Positions 36,599 through 49,712 of a stretch of DNA of 64,000 nt are shown here, in pieces. Location: contig CP142451.1 of the NCBI GenBank assembly GCA_038049695.1, forward strand, positions 124,779,501-124,843,500, written 5' to 3'. Position 1 is the first letter of the stretch, and each line of letters begins with the position of its first letter. Both the position numbers and the translations under genes were made by a program. The DNA is from Cinnamomum chago (Eukaryota > Streptophyta > Magnoliopsida > Laurales > Lauraceae). A model generated the notes under the pieces. It searched no databases. It saw nothing but the letters and a program-made list of their open reading frames with translations, and was not told the origin of the DNA.

Positions 36599-37010
36599 AA
36601 TAAAAAGAGTGAAATCAAATTGTGCATGTTACAGGTGTGTTGCAAAACATGAAGGGAATTAATTTTAAATATAAAAGATACACAAAAATATTAAAAATTA
36701 ATTAAAAATTTAAATATAATAGTTTATGTAGCAGAAGGATATTTCTATATGTGTATAAAAAAATTTCCAGATAGGGCTGATCGCTATAGTAATCTCTTTG
36801 AAAGAAGATTCTCAACTGTAGTTTGGTTCTATGTTCTTGTTTGAAAGGGTGTGTGTTCGAATGACCTTTAGTAAAAAAAAACCTGATTTTTTATTACATT
36901 GTGCATCTTATATGGGCTAGATCAGTGCTCAGGCCCTTTACAACTAAATCCAAGTTTGGCCCATATATCAAAATCTAATGCTTAAGTTTGGCCCAAAATA
37001 GGCTAGGCCC
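36599..37010. other. Spacer with a tRNA-like relic
   Basis: AT-rich DNA. At about 36811-36875 GTAGTTTGG and GTGTTCGAATGAC resemble A and B boxes and are followed by an A run, so a very degraded SINE is possible. Weak. Confidence 0.25.
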
Positions 37011-38882
37011 TGTGATGAGTTCACCAAAAAAAATACACTTTCATAGCATTATTTTATGAGGTTTCAAAGATAAAAGAACTCAAAACACTATTTTTGGCAT
37101 AAAAATAATAAATTTCCTCCCCATCATGCTTTGCTCATATCTTTCCATTATAGATAGTCATTTGTATGCATTTATATGAGTTCCAATGGCCTCCATACAA
37201 AATATGTTAAAAAATACTCTCAATTATGTTAATTTCTCTTTGTAGGTGTTAATTGAAGATTAATTTGAAGATTAAAGTTGAGATTCAAGAGTTAAAGAGA
37301 GTAAGGATAAGTTTAGAAGACAATTGGATGAAGAAATGACAAAGATAGGCTAACAATAAGAAGAAAAATGAAAGACCTGGGTTGGTATTTTGACCATATC
37401 TTTTCACTCGGATGTCCGATTGAGGTGATCTCAGAAGCATTGGAAATCTTTTTCTAAGATCTACAAATCATATTTCACAACATTTTTCCCAATTCGGACT
37501 TTTCAGGGGTCAAAATTGCACATCAATCTGGGGACTATTTTCTAATACGAGAATTACATTCATATGTTCATATTTCCATTCTTGTGAAGTCCCACATCGG
37601 AAAGAAACCAAAAAGAGCAAGGCAAATGTCTCTATATAAGGAAGGAAGCTCTAGGCATTAGACACAAGCAAGGAGAGCCTCCTCCTCTTTATTTAAGCTA
37701 TTCATGTAATTGAGAGCAATTGTAGAGAGAAAGTGAGGAAAGCCTTGTAAAATTTGAAGATTTGTAATGAAAGCTTTGTCTTCTCCAATGGGTGGCAATC
37801 CCTTTGATTGGATCTTCTAGATGAAGCTAAGTTGATCCTATTCTTTTTGCTTATGCTCTTTATTTTAATTCCCTTGTTTATGTGCTTAATAAGTTAGAAT
37901 AGATTTGTCTTCATTGTATTGTGCAACCTTTCATGCTTATTTCTTTTAGCAATCTTTTTACTATCTATGCTTAGGTTTGATAAATCATGCTTAGGAGTAA
38001 ATATCTTTTGATGGTTTATGCTTGCTTTTGATAGATAGTTATTAGGAATCTTTTCTTTTATGAAGGGAAGAAAATCTTAGATATTAGATTGTTAATTTCT
38101 ATCTTAGAGCTTTAAAGTTATATTTTCCAAATCTAAGCATTGATTTGTCATTAGATTTGAGTATTTGTTTGGGAAAATAAAAGAGCATTAGCATTGGATT
38201 AGTGTCACTTAGTGGATTCTAGATGATTCAATCTATCCATTAGTATTGCTTGTTGCTTATTTTACTTGCTTTAGTTTAATTGTATTCACATTCCCACATA
38301 CTTATTTACTTGTTTTAATTCTCACACTCCATTTCTCTATCCACACCATCATATCCATTAGCTTATTTGTTCATACCTTCTATGTGTTTGTTTTTATTCC
38401 TCATTTGATTTTACACTTTTAGCACATTTCTTTTTATCTCCATCCACTCATTTTCTATCTTGTTCTCCTTATTAGTTAGTTTTCATGGATGCTTTTTGTT
38501 TATTTCTATCTTGATCTTTCACTTATTTTCACACACATACTCATTTGATCTATCTAACATTGTTCATTTGTTCTTGTTATTAACCTTGTTATTTTTCTTT
38601 TGATATTAACTTTGTTCTCACTTAAGTTCTTCTATTTCTACTTACATCTCTTTGTTATCTAGTTTCTTGTTTTCTTTTAGTTTGCATTTTTTATTTCCTT
38701 TGTTATTATCTTGTTCCTTGTTTTTGTTATCTCCATTTGCATTTGTTAGCTATATTTGAGTTGATACTCCTTTTCATTAATCATTGTTATTTCTCTTGTA
38801 ACGATCCTCGTGAGAACGATATTCGGACTTTCATAGTCTATATTACTTGAGACAACCGTATACTTGCGGAAAATCCCAAACA
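37011..38882 (+). repeat. 5' LTR of the Athila-type element
   Basis: It starts TGTGATGAGTTC and ends AATCCCAAACA, directly before the primer-binding site, giving about 1.87 kb. The first 560 bases match the 3' LTR start at 47273. The right half contains many TTCTTTT/ATTTTC pyrimidine words and ends with GATCCTCGTGAGAACGATATT, like other plant gypsy LTRs. Confidence 0.85.
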
Positions 38883-38885
38883 AGT

Positions 38886-38904
38886 TTTTGGTGCCATTGC
38901 CGGG
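38886..38904 (+). other. Primer-binding site of the Athila-type element
   Basis: TTGGTGCCATTGCCGGGGA closely resembles the TTGGCGCCGTTGCCGGGGA site used by Athila-type elements, which is complementary to the 3' end of a tRNA (tRNA-Asp in the family as I know it). Confidence 0.8.
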
Positions 38905-39957
38905 GATCGGCATACATAGGAGTCCTTGATTTTAAGGATTTTCAACTCTCATATAACTTAGTTGCATTTTTATTCTTTCTTTTAGTTTTCATTGCGGATT
39001 CTATACATTTTCTTTGTTTGTATTTTCAGAGATTCCGCGGTTGGAGCAAGGAAAGAAGAAAAAAGCAACCAAAGAACTCTAACTTAGGAATTTAAATTGC
39101 TTTCTTAGAGATTCTTGTATTAGGATTCATTTCAAGTTTGTAATAAAAAAAAATTAAGTTCATTTAAGTTTTCAAAGCATTGTAATAATTAAGGAAGGAG
39201 GACGGTTGAACGATATCGTCGCGGCCCCCCAAGTTCGTACACCGAAATTGGTGTCGGTGGCTTGGGTCGACTTCAACCGATCTTCCCCCAATTTAGTTTG
39301 GGAGGTACGTATTTCGATACACCCACGCATCCCCTGTTAGTGGGTCAATTTTGTTGGTTCTTTGATTGTTTAATTGCTTTGTAGTGCTTAATCATTTTAA
39401 AATACACAAAGTAATTTGGGAAGCACACACTTAGTAAGGGAAATCATACCCCCAAAAAGATAAGGATTGGATTTCATCACCATTTCCTTGCCCATAGGAA
39501 CTCATTTTTCTCACTACTTAGGAATCCTTAACCTTTAATAAAATTTGAGTAGAAACGTGACCATAGGACACGAGCTCATTAGGAGAAGACCATCAAAGGT
39601 TGTACCATTTGCGCTCCTTGACGGAAATCGGTGCCTAGAATAGCCTTGTCCCTTTAAGGGAGACAGTTCATCTGTTCTAGGAGTTTGGTATTTAAGCGGA
39701 ACCTTTGCCACGCGCATCGTGATCCCACCAATCCCCTGGGGGCTTGCCTGGCCGATTACGTTTCATAGGACCGGATTGGAGGCCTAGGTGTACTATTCAC
39801 AGTTAGGAGCTGTCTAGTTTAATTTTAGGTAGCCTTAGTTGAGCATAGTTTAGTTTGTTTTTCAAATTTATTTTGTTTTTCTTGTTTGTGTTTAAGCATT
39901 AATCCTCGTTCATCATCACTTGAGTGGACCATCACTTTCGAAGTTGAGAGGTAGTTT

Positions 39958-41165
39958 ATGCACAATTGGTTACGTGTGCAGGGTCGTTTAGAGAGCTTTG
40001 ATTTATTCGATATCCCTGTTGAGAATTTTGCGGGCCCCATTGCCATTGGGGAAATGGCTGACGGAAACCCACAAACCCAACCCATGACTCTTAGGGAGTA
40101 CATGTACCCAACCCGATCTACCCAACCCTCATGCATCGTCATACCCGCCACAAATGCCTCTTTTGAGCTGAAATCCGGCTTAATCCAGATGTTACCAATT
40201 TTCCGAGGGGTGGAAAATGAGAACCCATATCAGCATGTGAGAGAGTTTGAGGAAATCTGTGGGACCATGAAATATAACCATATGTCTGAAGAGGCCCTTA
40301 AGCTTAGGTTGTTCCCGTTCTCGCTGAAGGAGAAGGCGAAAGCATGGCTTTACGCCCTACAAGCTAATTCCATAAACACATGGGAGGGACTAGTTGAGGC
40401 CTTTTATAAAAAGTTTTATTCAAAACATAAAACGGCCTTCATTAGACATACCCTGAACAACTTCCACCAACTGGAGGGAGAAACCATGTATGAGTACATG
40501 GAAAGGTTCAAAGACTCATTGTTACAATGCCCGCATCACGGATCCGGCTAGTCCAAATCCTTTATGAAGGACTGGACTATCCCACCAAGACCATGGTGGA
40601 GTCTTTCTGCAATGGAGTATTCACTCAAAAGACAGCTGACCAAGCTTGGACATACCTTGAGGAGGTCGCTGAGAACACTCTCCAATGGGAACCTATCAGA
40701 GAGGATCCCAAAAGAGCCATTGTTGCAGAAAGAAGGGGCATGCATAGAATGGAACCCAAATTCGAGGCCGATGCCAAGTTGGCCACGCTGACAAAGAGAT
40801 TAGAAGCCCTTGAAATGAACCAAACATGTCAGCAGACCACCCCAAAGACCCTGGAATCATTAAAGATGAGCCAAGCAGTCAGTAACCCTACTGCCCCACC
40901 CTGCACCAATTGTGGAGAGTTTACCCATCATGGATCCCAATGTAGAGCATTCTTTGGTCAAAGTCAAAGTGAGAGTATGGAGGAGGTGAGTGCACTTTAC
41001 CAGAATACTAGATATGAGCAGCCGAGGTATGATCCGTATTCGAATACATACAATCCTGGTTGGAAGGATAATCCTAATTTTTCATGGACCAAAGGACAAC
41101 ACCAAGGAAACCCTTCTCAGCCAATGGCCCAGCATATGCCACCTCCGGGATACCAAAAGCCTTAA
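39958..41165 (+). pseudogene. gag region of the Athila-type element (fossil)
   Basis: Codes for the capsid domain (FRGVENENPYQHVREFEEIC, KAWLYAL, TWEGLVEAFYKKF) and, further on, a Cys/His knuckle-like CTNCGEFTHHGSQC. It is broken. It belongs to the element at 37011-47840 and has no host role. Confidence 0.85.
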
Positions 41166-41741
41166 GTACCCCAAGTGTCACAGGGACCACCCATGGTCCA
41201 AGGTTATCAGAATCTTAATTCCCAGAATCAGCAGATAAGTTCTCTAGAGGACACAATGAAAATGTTGGCCCAAAATACCCTCCAATTCCAGCAAAGCACT
41301 ACTCAGAATTTGAATCCCAATACCAAGTCCATTGGCAAGTTGGAATACACTGTCAGCCAGTTGGCCAGGTCAATAGCTCAAAGAGACAAGGGTATGTTTC
41401 CAAGTCAGCCCGAAGCCAACCCCAAAGGCCAAACTTCAACGGGCCAATTTGTTGTCCATGATGACAAGGGCAACGTCCATGAGCAAGTCAATGCAGTGCA
41501 TGCAGTTACCACCCGTAGAATGGCTGCAAAGGAGGTTGACACACCAGAAGAGGACCCTAGGCAATCTGAACGGACTCAAGTGAGGAGGGAGCATGTAGTT
41601 TTGGAAAAAGAACTTGAGGAACCAAAGAAGGACCCAGAGCATACTAAGGAACTTGAGAAACCAATAGGAGCTGCCTCACCGGTTGAGCCCCCACCTAAAA
41701 CCTTTGTTCCCAAGGCCCCATATCCTCAGAGGCTAGGTTAA

Positions 41742-44700
41742 ATGAAAAATAATGTACAGCTGGATAAAATCCTTGAAGTGTTCAAGCAAGTGAGAATTAA
41801 CATCCCACTGTTAGAAGCCATCCAACAGATCCCGACTTATGCCAAAGTCCTTAAAGATTTATGCACATTCAAGAGAGCAATCAATGTAACCAAAAAGGCC
41901 TTTTTAGCCCAGCAATGCAGTTCCATCATTACCACTTCGACCCCAATCAAATACAAGGGCCCTGGGTGTCCTACAATTTCTTGTCAAATAGGGGATCATC
42001 ACATAGAACAGCCTTTGCTGGACTTGGGTGCGAGTGTCAATCTGCTCCCGTATTCGATATACGGGGAGTTAGGTTTGGGGGAGCTAAAACCGACAAAGGT
42101 GACCTTACAACAAGCTGATGCTTCAGTTAGGTACCCCAAATGTGTTGTTGAGGATGTTTTGATCAAGGTAGGTGAGTTTGTTTTCCCGGTGGATTTTGTA
42201 GTCCTTGATACCCGACCACCAATCAAAAATATCGTTAAGATCCCGATAATTTTAGGGAGACCATTCCTTGCCACTTCCAATGCCCTGATTAATTGTCGAA
42301 ATGGTGTGATGCACCTATCGTTCTGGAATATGACAGTCCAGATAAACATTTTTAATCTTGGCAAGCAGCCCAGATATGAGAGTGATTATGAAATTTGTGA
42401 GGTGAGTTACCTAGAGGAGTTTATTGAGAGTGTTGGATCACAATTAGTTTGTGAGGACCCACTAGAGGCCTGTCTTGCACATTTTGGAGGTAACATTGAT
42501 GTTGAGAAAAGCATTAAAGAAGAAAATGCATTACTGGATTCTACCCTAGCTTTTGAGAGGAGTCAATGGCAACCCAAGCTAGAGATCTTGACCCCATCGG
42601 CTGCTCCACCTGTTCCATCAATTGAAGAACCGCCTAAGCTCGACCTAAAACCACTACCTAACACCCTCAAGTATGTGTTTTTGGGCCCAGCCGAAACTCT
42701 CCCCATCATTATAGCCTCGGACTTAGAAGAAGTCCAGGAACAACAATTGATTGAAATCCTAAAGGATCACAAAGAGGCTATAGGCTGGACAATTGCAGAT
42801 ATAAAAGGAATAAGCCCATTTGTGGTTCAACATCGGATCCATTTGGAAAAAAATGCAAAAACTTCTAGAGAACCACAGAGGCGTCTTAATCCATCAATGA
42901 AGGATTTCGTAAGAGTGGAGGTTCTGAAACTGTTGGATTCAGGTATCATTTACCCTATTTCAGACAGCTCATGGGTGAGCCCAGTCCATGTTGTGCCAAA
43001 AAAGTCTGGGATAACTGTTGTAAAGAATGAGGGGAACGAGTTAGTGCCCACAAGGACCCAAACGGGCAGGCGAGTGTGCATTGGCTATAGGAAGTTAAAC
43101 CCGGCCACCCGTAAAGACCATTTTCCCCTCCCATTTATGGACCAGATGCTTGAGAGACTAGCCGGTCATGCATTTTATTGTTTCCTTAATGGATACTCCG
43201 GCTATAATCAGATACCCATAGCACCCGAGGACCAGGACAAGACAACTTTTACATGCCCTTTCAGTACATTTGCCTACCGGCGCATGCCTTTTGGGTTGTG
43301 CAATGCACCTGCGACATTTCAAAGGTGTATGATGAGCATATTTTCGAACATGGTCGAACGATTCTTAGAGGTGTTTATGGACGATTTTTCGGTCCATGGG
43401 AGTAGTTTTCAAGAATGTTTACATCACCTGAACCTTGTTTTAGTGAATGTCAAGAGAAGAATCTTGTTTTGAGAAGTGTCATTTTATGGTGAAAAGAGGA
43501 ATTGTCTTGGGCCATGTTATTTTTGAGAATGGCATTGAGGTTGACAAGGCCAAAATTGAACTCATTTCCAACCTGCCACAGCCAAAAACGGTGAAGAATA
43601 TCAGATCTTTCTTAGGGCATGCAGGTTTTTATAGACGGTTCATTAAGAATTTTAGCAAGATTGCTGCACCATTGTGCAATTTGCTATCTAAGGATATGCC
43701 TTTTGTCTTCAATGAACCTTGCCTACAAGCATTTGAACAATTGAAAAAGGAGTTAACCTCTACCCCGATAATAAAGCCACCTGATTGGACAATTCCCTTC
43801 GAACTCATGTGTGACGCTTCTGACCATGCTCTTGGGGCTGTGCTAGGACGGAGAGTGAACAAATCGCCCCATGTCATATATTATGCCAGTAGGACCTTGA
43901 ATGATGCTCAGCTGAATTACACAACCACTGAGAAAGAGCTGTTAGTTGTTGTCTTTGCCCCGGAGAAGTTTAGACCCTACCTGATTGGGTCTAAGGTCAT
44001 AGTTTACACCGATCATTCGGCCCTTAGGTACCTGTTGATGAAAAAAGATGCGAAAGCCCGTCTGATTAGGTGGATTCTCTTGTTACAAGAATTTGACCCT
44101 TGAGATTCGGGACAAGAAAGGTTCTGAAAATGTTGTAGCTGACCATCTCTCCCAATTACCTACAGACCTCGAGCATGAAGTCATATCATTGAATGAGAGT
44201 TTCCCGGATGAACAGTTGTTGAGTGTCTCTCATTTCCCTTGGTTTGCAGATATCGTTAACTACCTGGTCACTGGACAGATGCCCGATCACTGGTCCAAAC
44301 AGGATAGGTCCAAGTTTTTGTCTGAGGTTAAGCATTTCTTCTTTGATGACCCATACCTGTTCAAGTACTGTCCAGACCAAATCATTAGGAGATGCATTTC
44401 AGAAGATGACTATTTAAGTGTGATATCCTTCTGCCATGACCACGTCTGTGGTGGGCATTTTAGTTCTAGAAAGACCGCAGCAAAGGTGTTGCAATGCGGA
44501 TTTTACTGGCCCTCCCTTTTCAAGGATTGTCAAACATTTTGTTTGCACTATGAACGTTGTCAGAAATTAGGCAGAATTACGCGGAGGAACATGATGCCTT
44601 TAAATCCGATGCTTATTGTGGAAATTTTTTATGTTTGGGGCATAGACTTCCTGGGTCCATTTCTGAGTTCCTTCAGCAACTTATACATTTTGCTTGCTGC

Positions 44701-45532
44701 AGATTATGTCTCCAAATGGATAGAGGCGATTCCAACCAGAACGAATGATCGTCACGTGGTTATCAAATTTATTAAAGAAAACATGTTTTCTAGATTTGGT
44801 ACCCCCAGGGCGATTATCAGTGATGGTGGGAGTCATTTTTGTAATAGCAGCTTCGAAAATCTGATGAAAAAATATTTTATTACTCATAAGGTTGCTACTC
44901 CGTATCACCCACAAACTAGCGGACAGGTGGAAGTGTCTAATAGGCAAATAAAGCAAATTTTGGAAAAGACAGTCAATCCTACCCGGAAAGATTGGTCTTT
45001 AAGATTGACAGACGCTTTATGGGCTTATCGGACTGCCTATAAGACCCCGATTGGCATGTCTCCATATCGATTGGTCTTTGGGAAAGCATGTCACTTACCG
45101 GTAGAATTGGAGCATAATGCTTACTGGGCCATCAAAATGTTCAATTTTGATTTAACTAAAGCCGGTAACCTACGCAAGTTGCATCTCAATGAGCTGGAGG
45201 AACTTAGAAATGACGCCTATGAGAATGCCAAGATTTATAAGGATCGAATGAAGAGAAACAATGATCAATCTATCTTGAGGAAATCCTTTGAACTGGGCAT
45301 GAAAGTTCTTCTGTATAATTCTCGCCTGCATCTTTTTCCAGGAAAACTAAGATCTCGCTGGACTGGAACCTTCATTGTGCGCACTGTCTATTTTCATGGG
45401 GCAGTTGAGATAGAGAACCCCAAGAATAAGGATGTTTTCAAAGTCAATGGTCAGAGGTTGAAACCTTTTCTGGAGCTTAAGAACAAGGATGTCGAAGAAA
45501 CCCTTGTTCAGAACCCTGTGTATGTTGCATAA
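41742..45532 (+). pseudogene. pol region of the Athila-type element (fossil)
   Basis: Protease, reverse transcriptase, RNase H and integrase follow in the gypsy order. Diagnostic residues include DLGASVNLLP, FMDDFSVHG, FRRFIKNF-like [32 protein letters not shown] and [14 protein letters not shown]. The region is broken into several frames and is described here as a fossil only. Confidence 0.9.
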
Positions 45533-47272
45533 GTAATTTTCAAGGTCACGTCGGGCTGACAAAGTGAAACTTAGTGCTAGTTGGTAGGCAACCCAATATT
45601 CTTTTTTTTTTTTTTTTTTTTGCATCAACCCATGATAAGGCGTTCCAATTTTTTTTTCTTTCTCCCTTGTCCATTTATCATTTCGCATTGCATATCATTG
45701 AGGACAATGTTTGATTTAGGTTTGGGGGTGTGGTACGTACTGCATTGCACACATGCATTTACCTGTAAATAAAAAAAATTATTTTTTTCAAAAAAAAAAA
45801 TCGTGGGATTATAGCTTGTTAATAAGTTTCGAAATCTTAGTTTACCATACTATCCAAATCCTAAAAAGAATGTCACAAAATCAAGTCTAGGAAAAATTCT
45901 TGCACATTTAGCCACATGAGTGTAGTCCAAGTGAAGAGTGGGCACATCTGAGTGACCTTGACAAATCACTAGTGGAGACTAAACCAATTGAGTGTAGAGC
46001 CTTTCTATTCCTTCAGGGTAAGGACTCTTCTGCGCTAATTCCGAGTAGAATGAAGAGCTACTCAAACTCGTAGTTTTCGGCACATTTCTTTTTATCTCAT
46101 TAGTGCCTATTTCTTTCCAACCATTGAGGGTGTCATCAAAATTGCGAACTAACCTTGACTTGTAGCTTGTGAGCACCTTTCTAGACATGATAAAGTGATG
46201 ATAGGCAATCTAAAATTAAAACCTCATGGCCATTAAAAACCTACCCATAAAAACATTTCCATAGTAACCCTTTTTGAGCCATTATCCTTTATACATTTTT
46301 CCTTAAAAATTCCCAAAGTCTCTCCACCCAAATAAAAAGCCTTCAACCGATTGTTTTTGAGAAGTGGAAGGAAAAGATAAAGAAAGAAGGAAGTGTGCAT
46401 TGTTGATACTTCACATGATCTGTCCAAGGAAAAAGTCTTCTCGAAAAAAAAAAAGAGCATAGTTGAAAAAAAAAAAGAGAGAAAAAAAAAACAAAACAAA
46501 AAAAAAAAAAGAAAAGGAAAAAGTGAAGTCGAATCGAAGAAAATTCCTTCGAAGAAAACTCAAAATCTTACCTTCTTAGAAACCCTAAAACCTCATTTTC
46601 CATTTTTACCAAACCCTTTCCCCTAACCACATTACAACCAATAAAAGACCTATTGGATTTCAGGAAAAGTTAGGATGTTAAACAAGTGAGAAGTTGAGTG
46701 AGCATTTTTACCCTCAATTAAATGGTTGTTCTTTCCATGAGATAACTTCACCAAAAATTCTTCATTCTCAAAAGATATGTGAGTCCTTTTGCCTTACGAA
46801 TACTCACATATAGAGTGATAAGTCAGAAAATCTAAGCGATTTTATTTCCGAGAGTATGACTGTGAGGCTGAAGTCAAACGAATGGATTTAGAAGGTGATC
46901 AAATTTGTGTTTTCTCATAACCCAAAACCGCACAAGTGTTGGCTAAACTCACTCAAATACACTCCGGGACTTGAGCATCCTTGAAACATTTTTAGCAATT
47001 GGATAGTGTTCTAAACTTGCTCTCATTTTTATTAGCTTGCTAAAAACCCGAGGATATAAATAAAAAGAATTTTGTGGGATGTATTCACTGAAAACCCTCA
47101 CGAGACAAAACTCGTCCACTAAGGGAAACTTAGGGGTTTAAATGGCTTGTTGCACGAGCTAAGTGCAGCCGCGATTCCTGCGAAAGTGAGTTAGGATTTT
47201 TTTTTATCATTTTCTGCATATAGTTAGTTTTCTTTTATTTTGCTCGGGACTAGCAAAATGTAGGTTTGAGGG
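45533..47272 (+). other. 3' non-coding part of the Athila-type element
   Basis: Contains T runs (45602-45622), an A-rich stretch (46440-46515) and, at its end, a purine-rich tract (GTAGGTTTGAGGG) directly before the 3' LTR. Some Athila relatives carry an envelope-like gene here; I see none. Confidence 0.6.
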
Positions 47273-47837
47273 TGTGATGAGTTAAAAAAAATACACTTTC
47301 ATAGCATTATTTTATGAGGTTTCAAAGATAAAAGAACTCAAAACACTATTTTTAGCATAAAAATAATAAATTTCCTCCCCATCATGCTTTGCTCATATCT
47401 TTCCATTATAGATAGTCATTTGTATGCATTTATATGAGTTCCAATGGCCTCCATACAAAATATGTTAAAAAATACTCTCAATTATGTTAATTTCTCTTTG
47501 TAGGTGTTAATTGAAGATTAATTTGAATATTAAAGTTGAGATTCAAGAGTTAAAGAGAGTAAGGATAAGTTTGGAAGACAATTGGATAAAGAAACGACAA
47601 AGATAGGCCAACAATAAGAAGAAAAATGAAAGACCTGGGTTGGTATTTTGACCATATCTTTTCACTCGGATGTCTGATTGAGGTGATCTCAGAAGCATTG
47701 GAAATCTTGTTTTAAGATCTACAAATCATATTTCACAACATTTTTTCCAATTCGGACATTTCGGGGGTCAAGATCACACATCAATCTGGGGACTATTTTC
47801 TAACACAAGAATTACATTCATATGTTCATATTTTCAT
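47273..47837 (+). repeat. Start of the 3' LTR of the Athila-type element
   Basis: Matches the first 560 bases of the 5' LTR (TGTGATGAGTT onwards). It then passes directly into inverted sequence of the same family. Confidence 0.85.
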
Positions 47838-48877
47838 TCTCAGAAATAACATGGCCCAAGAATGGAAATATGAACATATGAATGTAATTCTCGTATTAGA
47901 AAACAGTCCCCAGATTGATGTGCGATTTTGACCCCCGAAACGTCCGAATTGGAAAAAATATTGTGAAATATGATTTGTAGATCTTAGAACAAGCTTTCCA
48001 ATGCTTCTGAGATCACCTCAATCGGACATCCGAGTGAAAAGATATGGTCAAAATACCAACCTAGGTCTTTCATTTTTCTTCTTATTGTTGGCATATCTTT
48101 GTCATTTCTTTATCCAATTGTCTTCCAAACTTCTCCTTACTCTCTTTAACTCTTGAATCTCAACTTTAATCTTCAAATTAATCTTCAATTAACACCTACA
48201 AAGAGAAATTAACATAATTGAGAGTATTTTTTAACATATTTTGTATGGAGGCCATTGGAACTCATATAAATGAATACAAATGGCTATCTATAATGCAAAG
48301 ATATGAGCAAAGCATGATGGGGAGGAAATTTATTATTTTTATGCTAAAAATAGTGTTTTGAGTTCTTTTATCTTTGAAACCTCATAAAATAATGATATGA
48401 AAGTGTATTTTTTCGTGAACTCATCACACCCCCAAACCTACATTTTGCTAGTCCCGAGCAAAATAAAAGAAAACTAATTATATGCAGAAAATGATAAAAA
48501 GAAAATCCTAACTCACTTTCGCAGGAATCGCGGCTGCACTTAGCTCGTGCAACAAGCCATTTAAACCCCTAAGTTTCCCTCAATGTTAGTTAGATCAAAT
48601 GAGTATGTGTGTGAAAATAAGTGAAAGATCAAGATAGAAATAAACTAAAAGCATCCATGAAAACTAACTAATAAGGAGAACAAGATAGAAAATGAGTGGA
48701 TGGAGATAAAAAGAAATGTGCTAAAAGTGTAAAATCAAATGAGGAATAAAAACAAACACATAAAAGGTATGAACAAATAAGCTAATGGATATGATGGTTT
48801 GGATAGAGAAATGGAGTGTGGGAATTAAAACAAGTAAATAAGTATGTGGGAATGTGAATACAATTAAACTAAAGCAC
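47838..48877 (-). mobile_element. Inverted, shuffled Athila-family pieces
   Basis: In reverse orientation: about 47840-48427 matches the LTR start, 48428-48585 matches the non-coding tract just before the 3' LTR (including CACACCCCCAAACCTACATT), and 48586-48877 matches a central LTR part (compare 38270-38570). With 47130-47837 this forms a large inverted repeat. It is either a second element inserted head-to-head and deleted, or a rearrangement of one element. Broken fossil. Confidence 0.8.
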
Positions 48878-48984
48878 CCGGGTCGGGCTCATGCCGGTCC
48901 ATAATCATCCCTAGTTTATTAGATATAAGGAATTCAGATCGTATAGGACATTTCTTATTTGAGAAATTAAAGTCAAGACTTAGA

Positions 48985-49082
48985 GTAAAATCAAGAAAGC
49001 GATTGTTAAATTGAACCTCAATTTATAAATTATGTAAAATCAAGAAAGCGATTGTTAAATTGAACCTCAATTTCTAAATTAT
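48985..49082. repeat. 49-bp tandem duplication
   Basis: Two units begin GTAAAATCAAGAAAGCGATT at 48985 and 49034 and differ at about one base. Confidence 0.9.
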
Positions 49083-49591
49083 ATCGCCCAAGCTTCATAT
49101 ATAGTAATGGTTTTTCTATGAAGGGAGTGTAATTCTTTATATTATTTTTTACAGGGATATTTTGTTTTTCTTTATTGTTATTTTTACTATTATATTCATA
49201 ATGGTTGACATTGCAAGTTTCGCGGGCAGGTTCGGGCTGTATCATACTAACTCTATACCCGTCCCGCTAGACATACAACCATCAACCCCAACACCCTATG
49301 TAGATATTACCTTGTAAATTATTATTCAAATACAAAAGATATGCTCCATTGAGTTCAACTTGATATGAAACAGAGAGTCCCCATATGTGTGATCAATCTA
49401 GGGGGTAGTCCATTGAGATTTTCTTTGAAAAACTAGATAGAACAGATATAAAGGATGCTAAGGCTGAAGAACGGCTTGGCTTTCGAAAAAGGTGGACCCT
49501 ATCATGCATCGAAGAAGGGCTATGGACCATAGTATAATGCAGCGCCGCTGTATTGCAGTTCTGCCTACATTCAACACTTTAATACTAGAGT
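49083..49591. other. Spacer, nothing recognised
   Basis: AT-rich stretch without a gene or bounded element. Confidence 0.4.
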
Positions 49592-49600
49592 GTTATAAAG

Positions 49601-49703
49601 CATAAGTCCACTTGGACATACTGGGGGGACCGAATGGTGGCCCGGCGATAGGGGGGCCGGGCCACCATTCGGTCCCCCCAGTATGTCCACATAGCAGGAC
49701 TCT
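49601..49703. mobile_element. Hairpin MITE, copy 1 (103 bp)
   Basis: A perfect 34-bp inverted repeat starting TGGACATACTGGGGGGACCG, with a loop of about 9 bases, forms a very stable hairpin. The flanks GTTATAAAG (49592-49600) and GTTACAAAA (49704-49712) agree at 7 of 9 positions, as for a 9-bp Mutator-type duplication. The outer bases AAGTCCACTT and CACATAGCA are shared with the copy at 59581. Confidence 0.8.
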
Positions 49704-49712
49704 GTTACAAAA

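Larger units (their letters stand above)
37011..47840 (+). mobile_element. Ty3/gypsy retrotransposon, Athila lineage
   Basis: Order on the plus strand: 5' LTR (37011-38882), primer-binding site, long leader, gag (about 39958-41165), protease (DLGAS, about 42025), reverse transcriptase (FMDDFSVHG, about 43375), RNase H (YASRTL and TDHSALRYL, about 43890-44030), integrase (zinc-binding H/C motifs and the D,D,E core, about 44430-45200), 1.7 kb of non-coding DNA, a purine tract and the start of the 3' LTR. The gag (FYKKFY, YEYMERF, CPHHG) and pol residues match the Athila group. Structurally nearly complete but broken, with roughly four or more breaks. Over about 560 comparable bases the LTRs differ at around 3% by hand count, so insertion was fairly recent. 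Confidence 0.92.
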
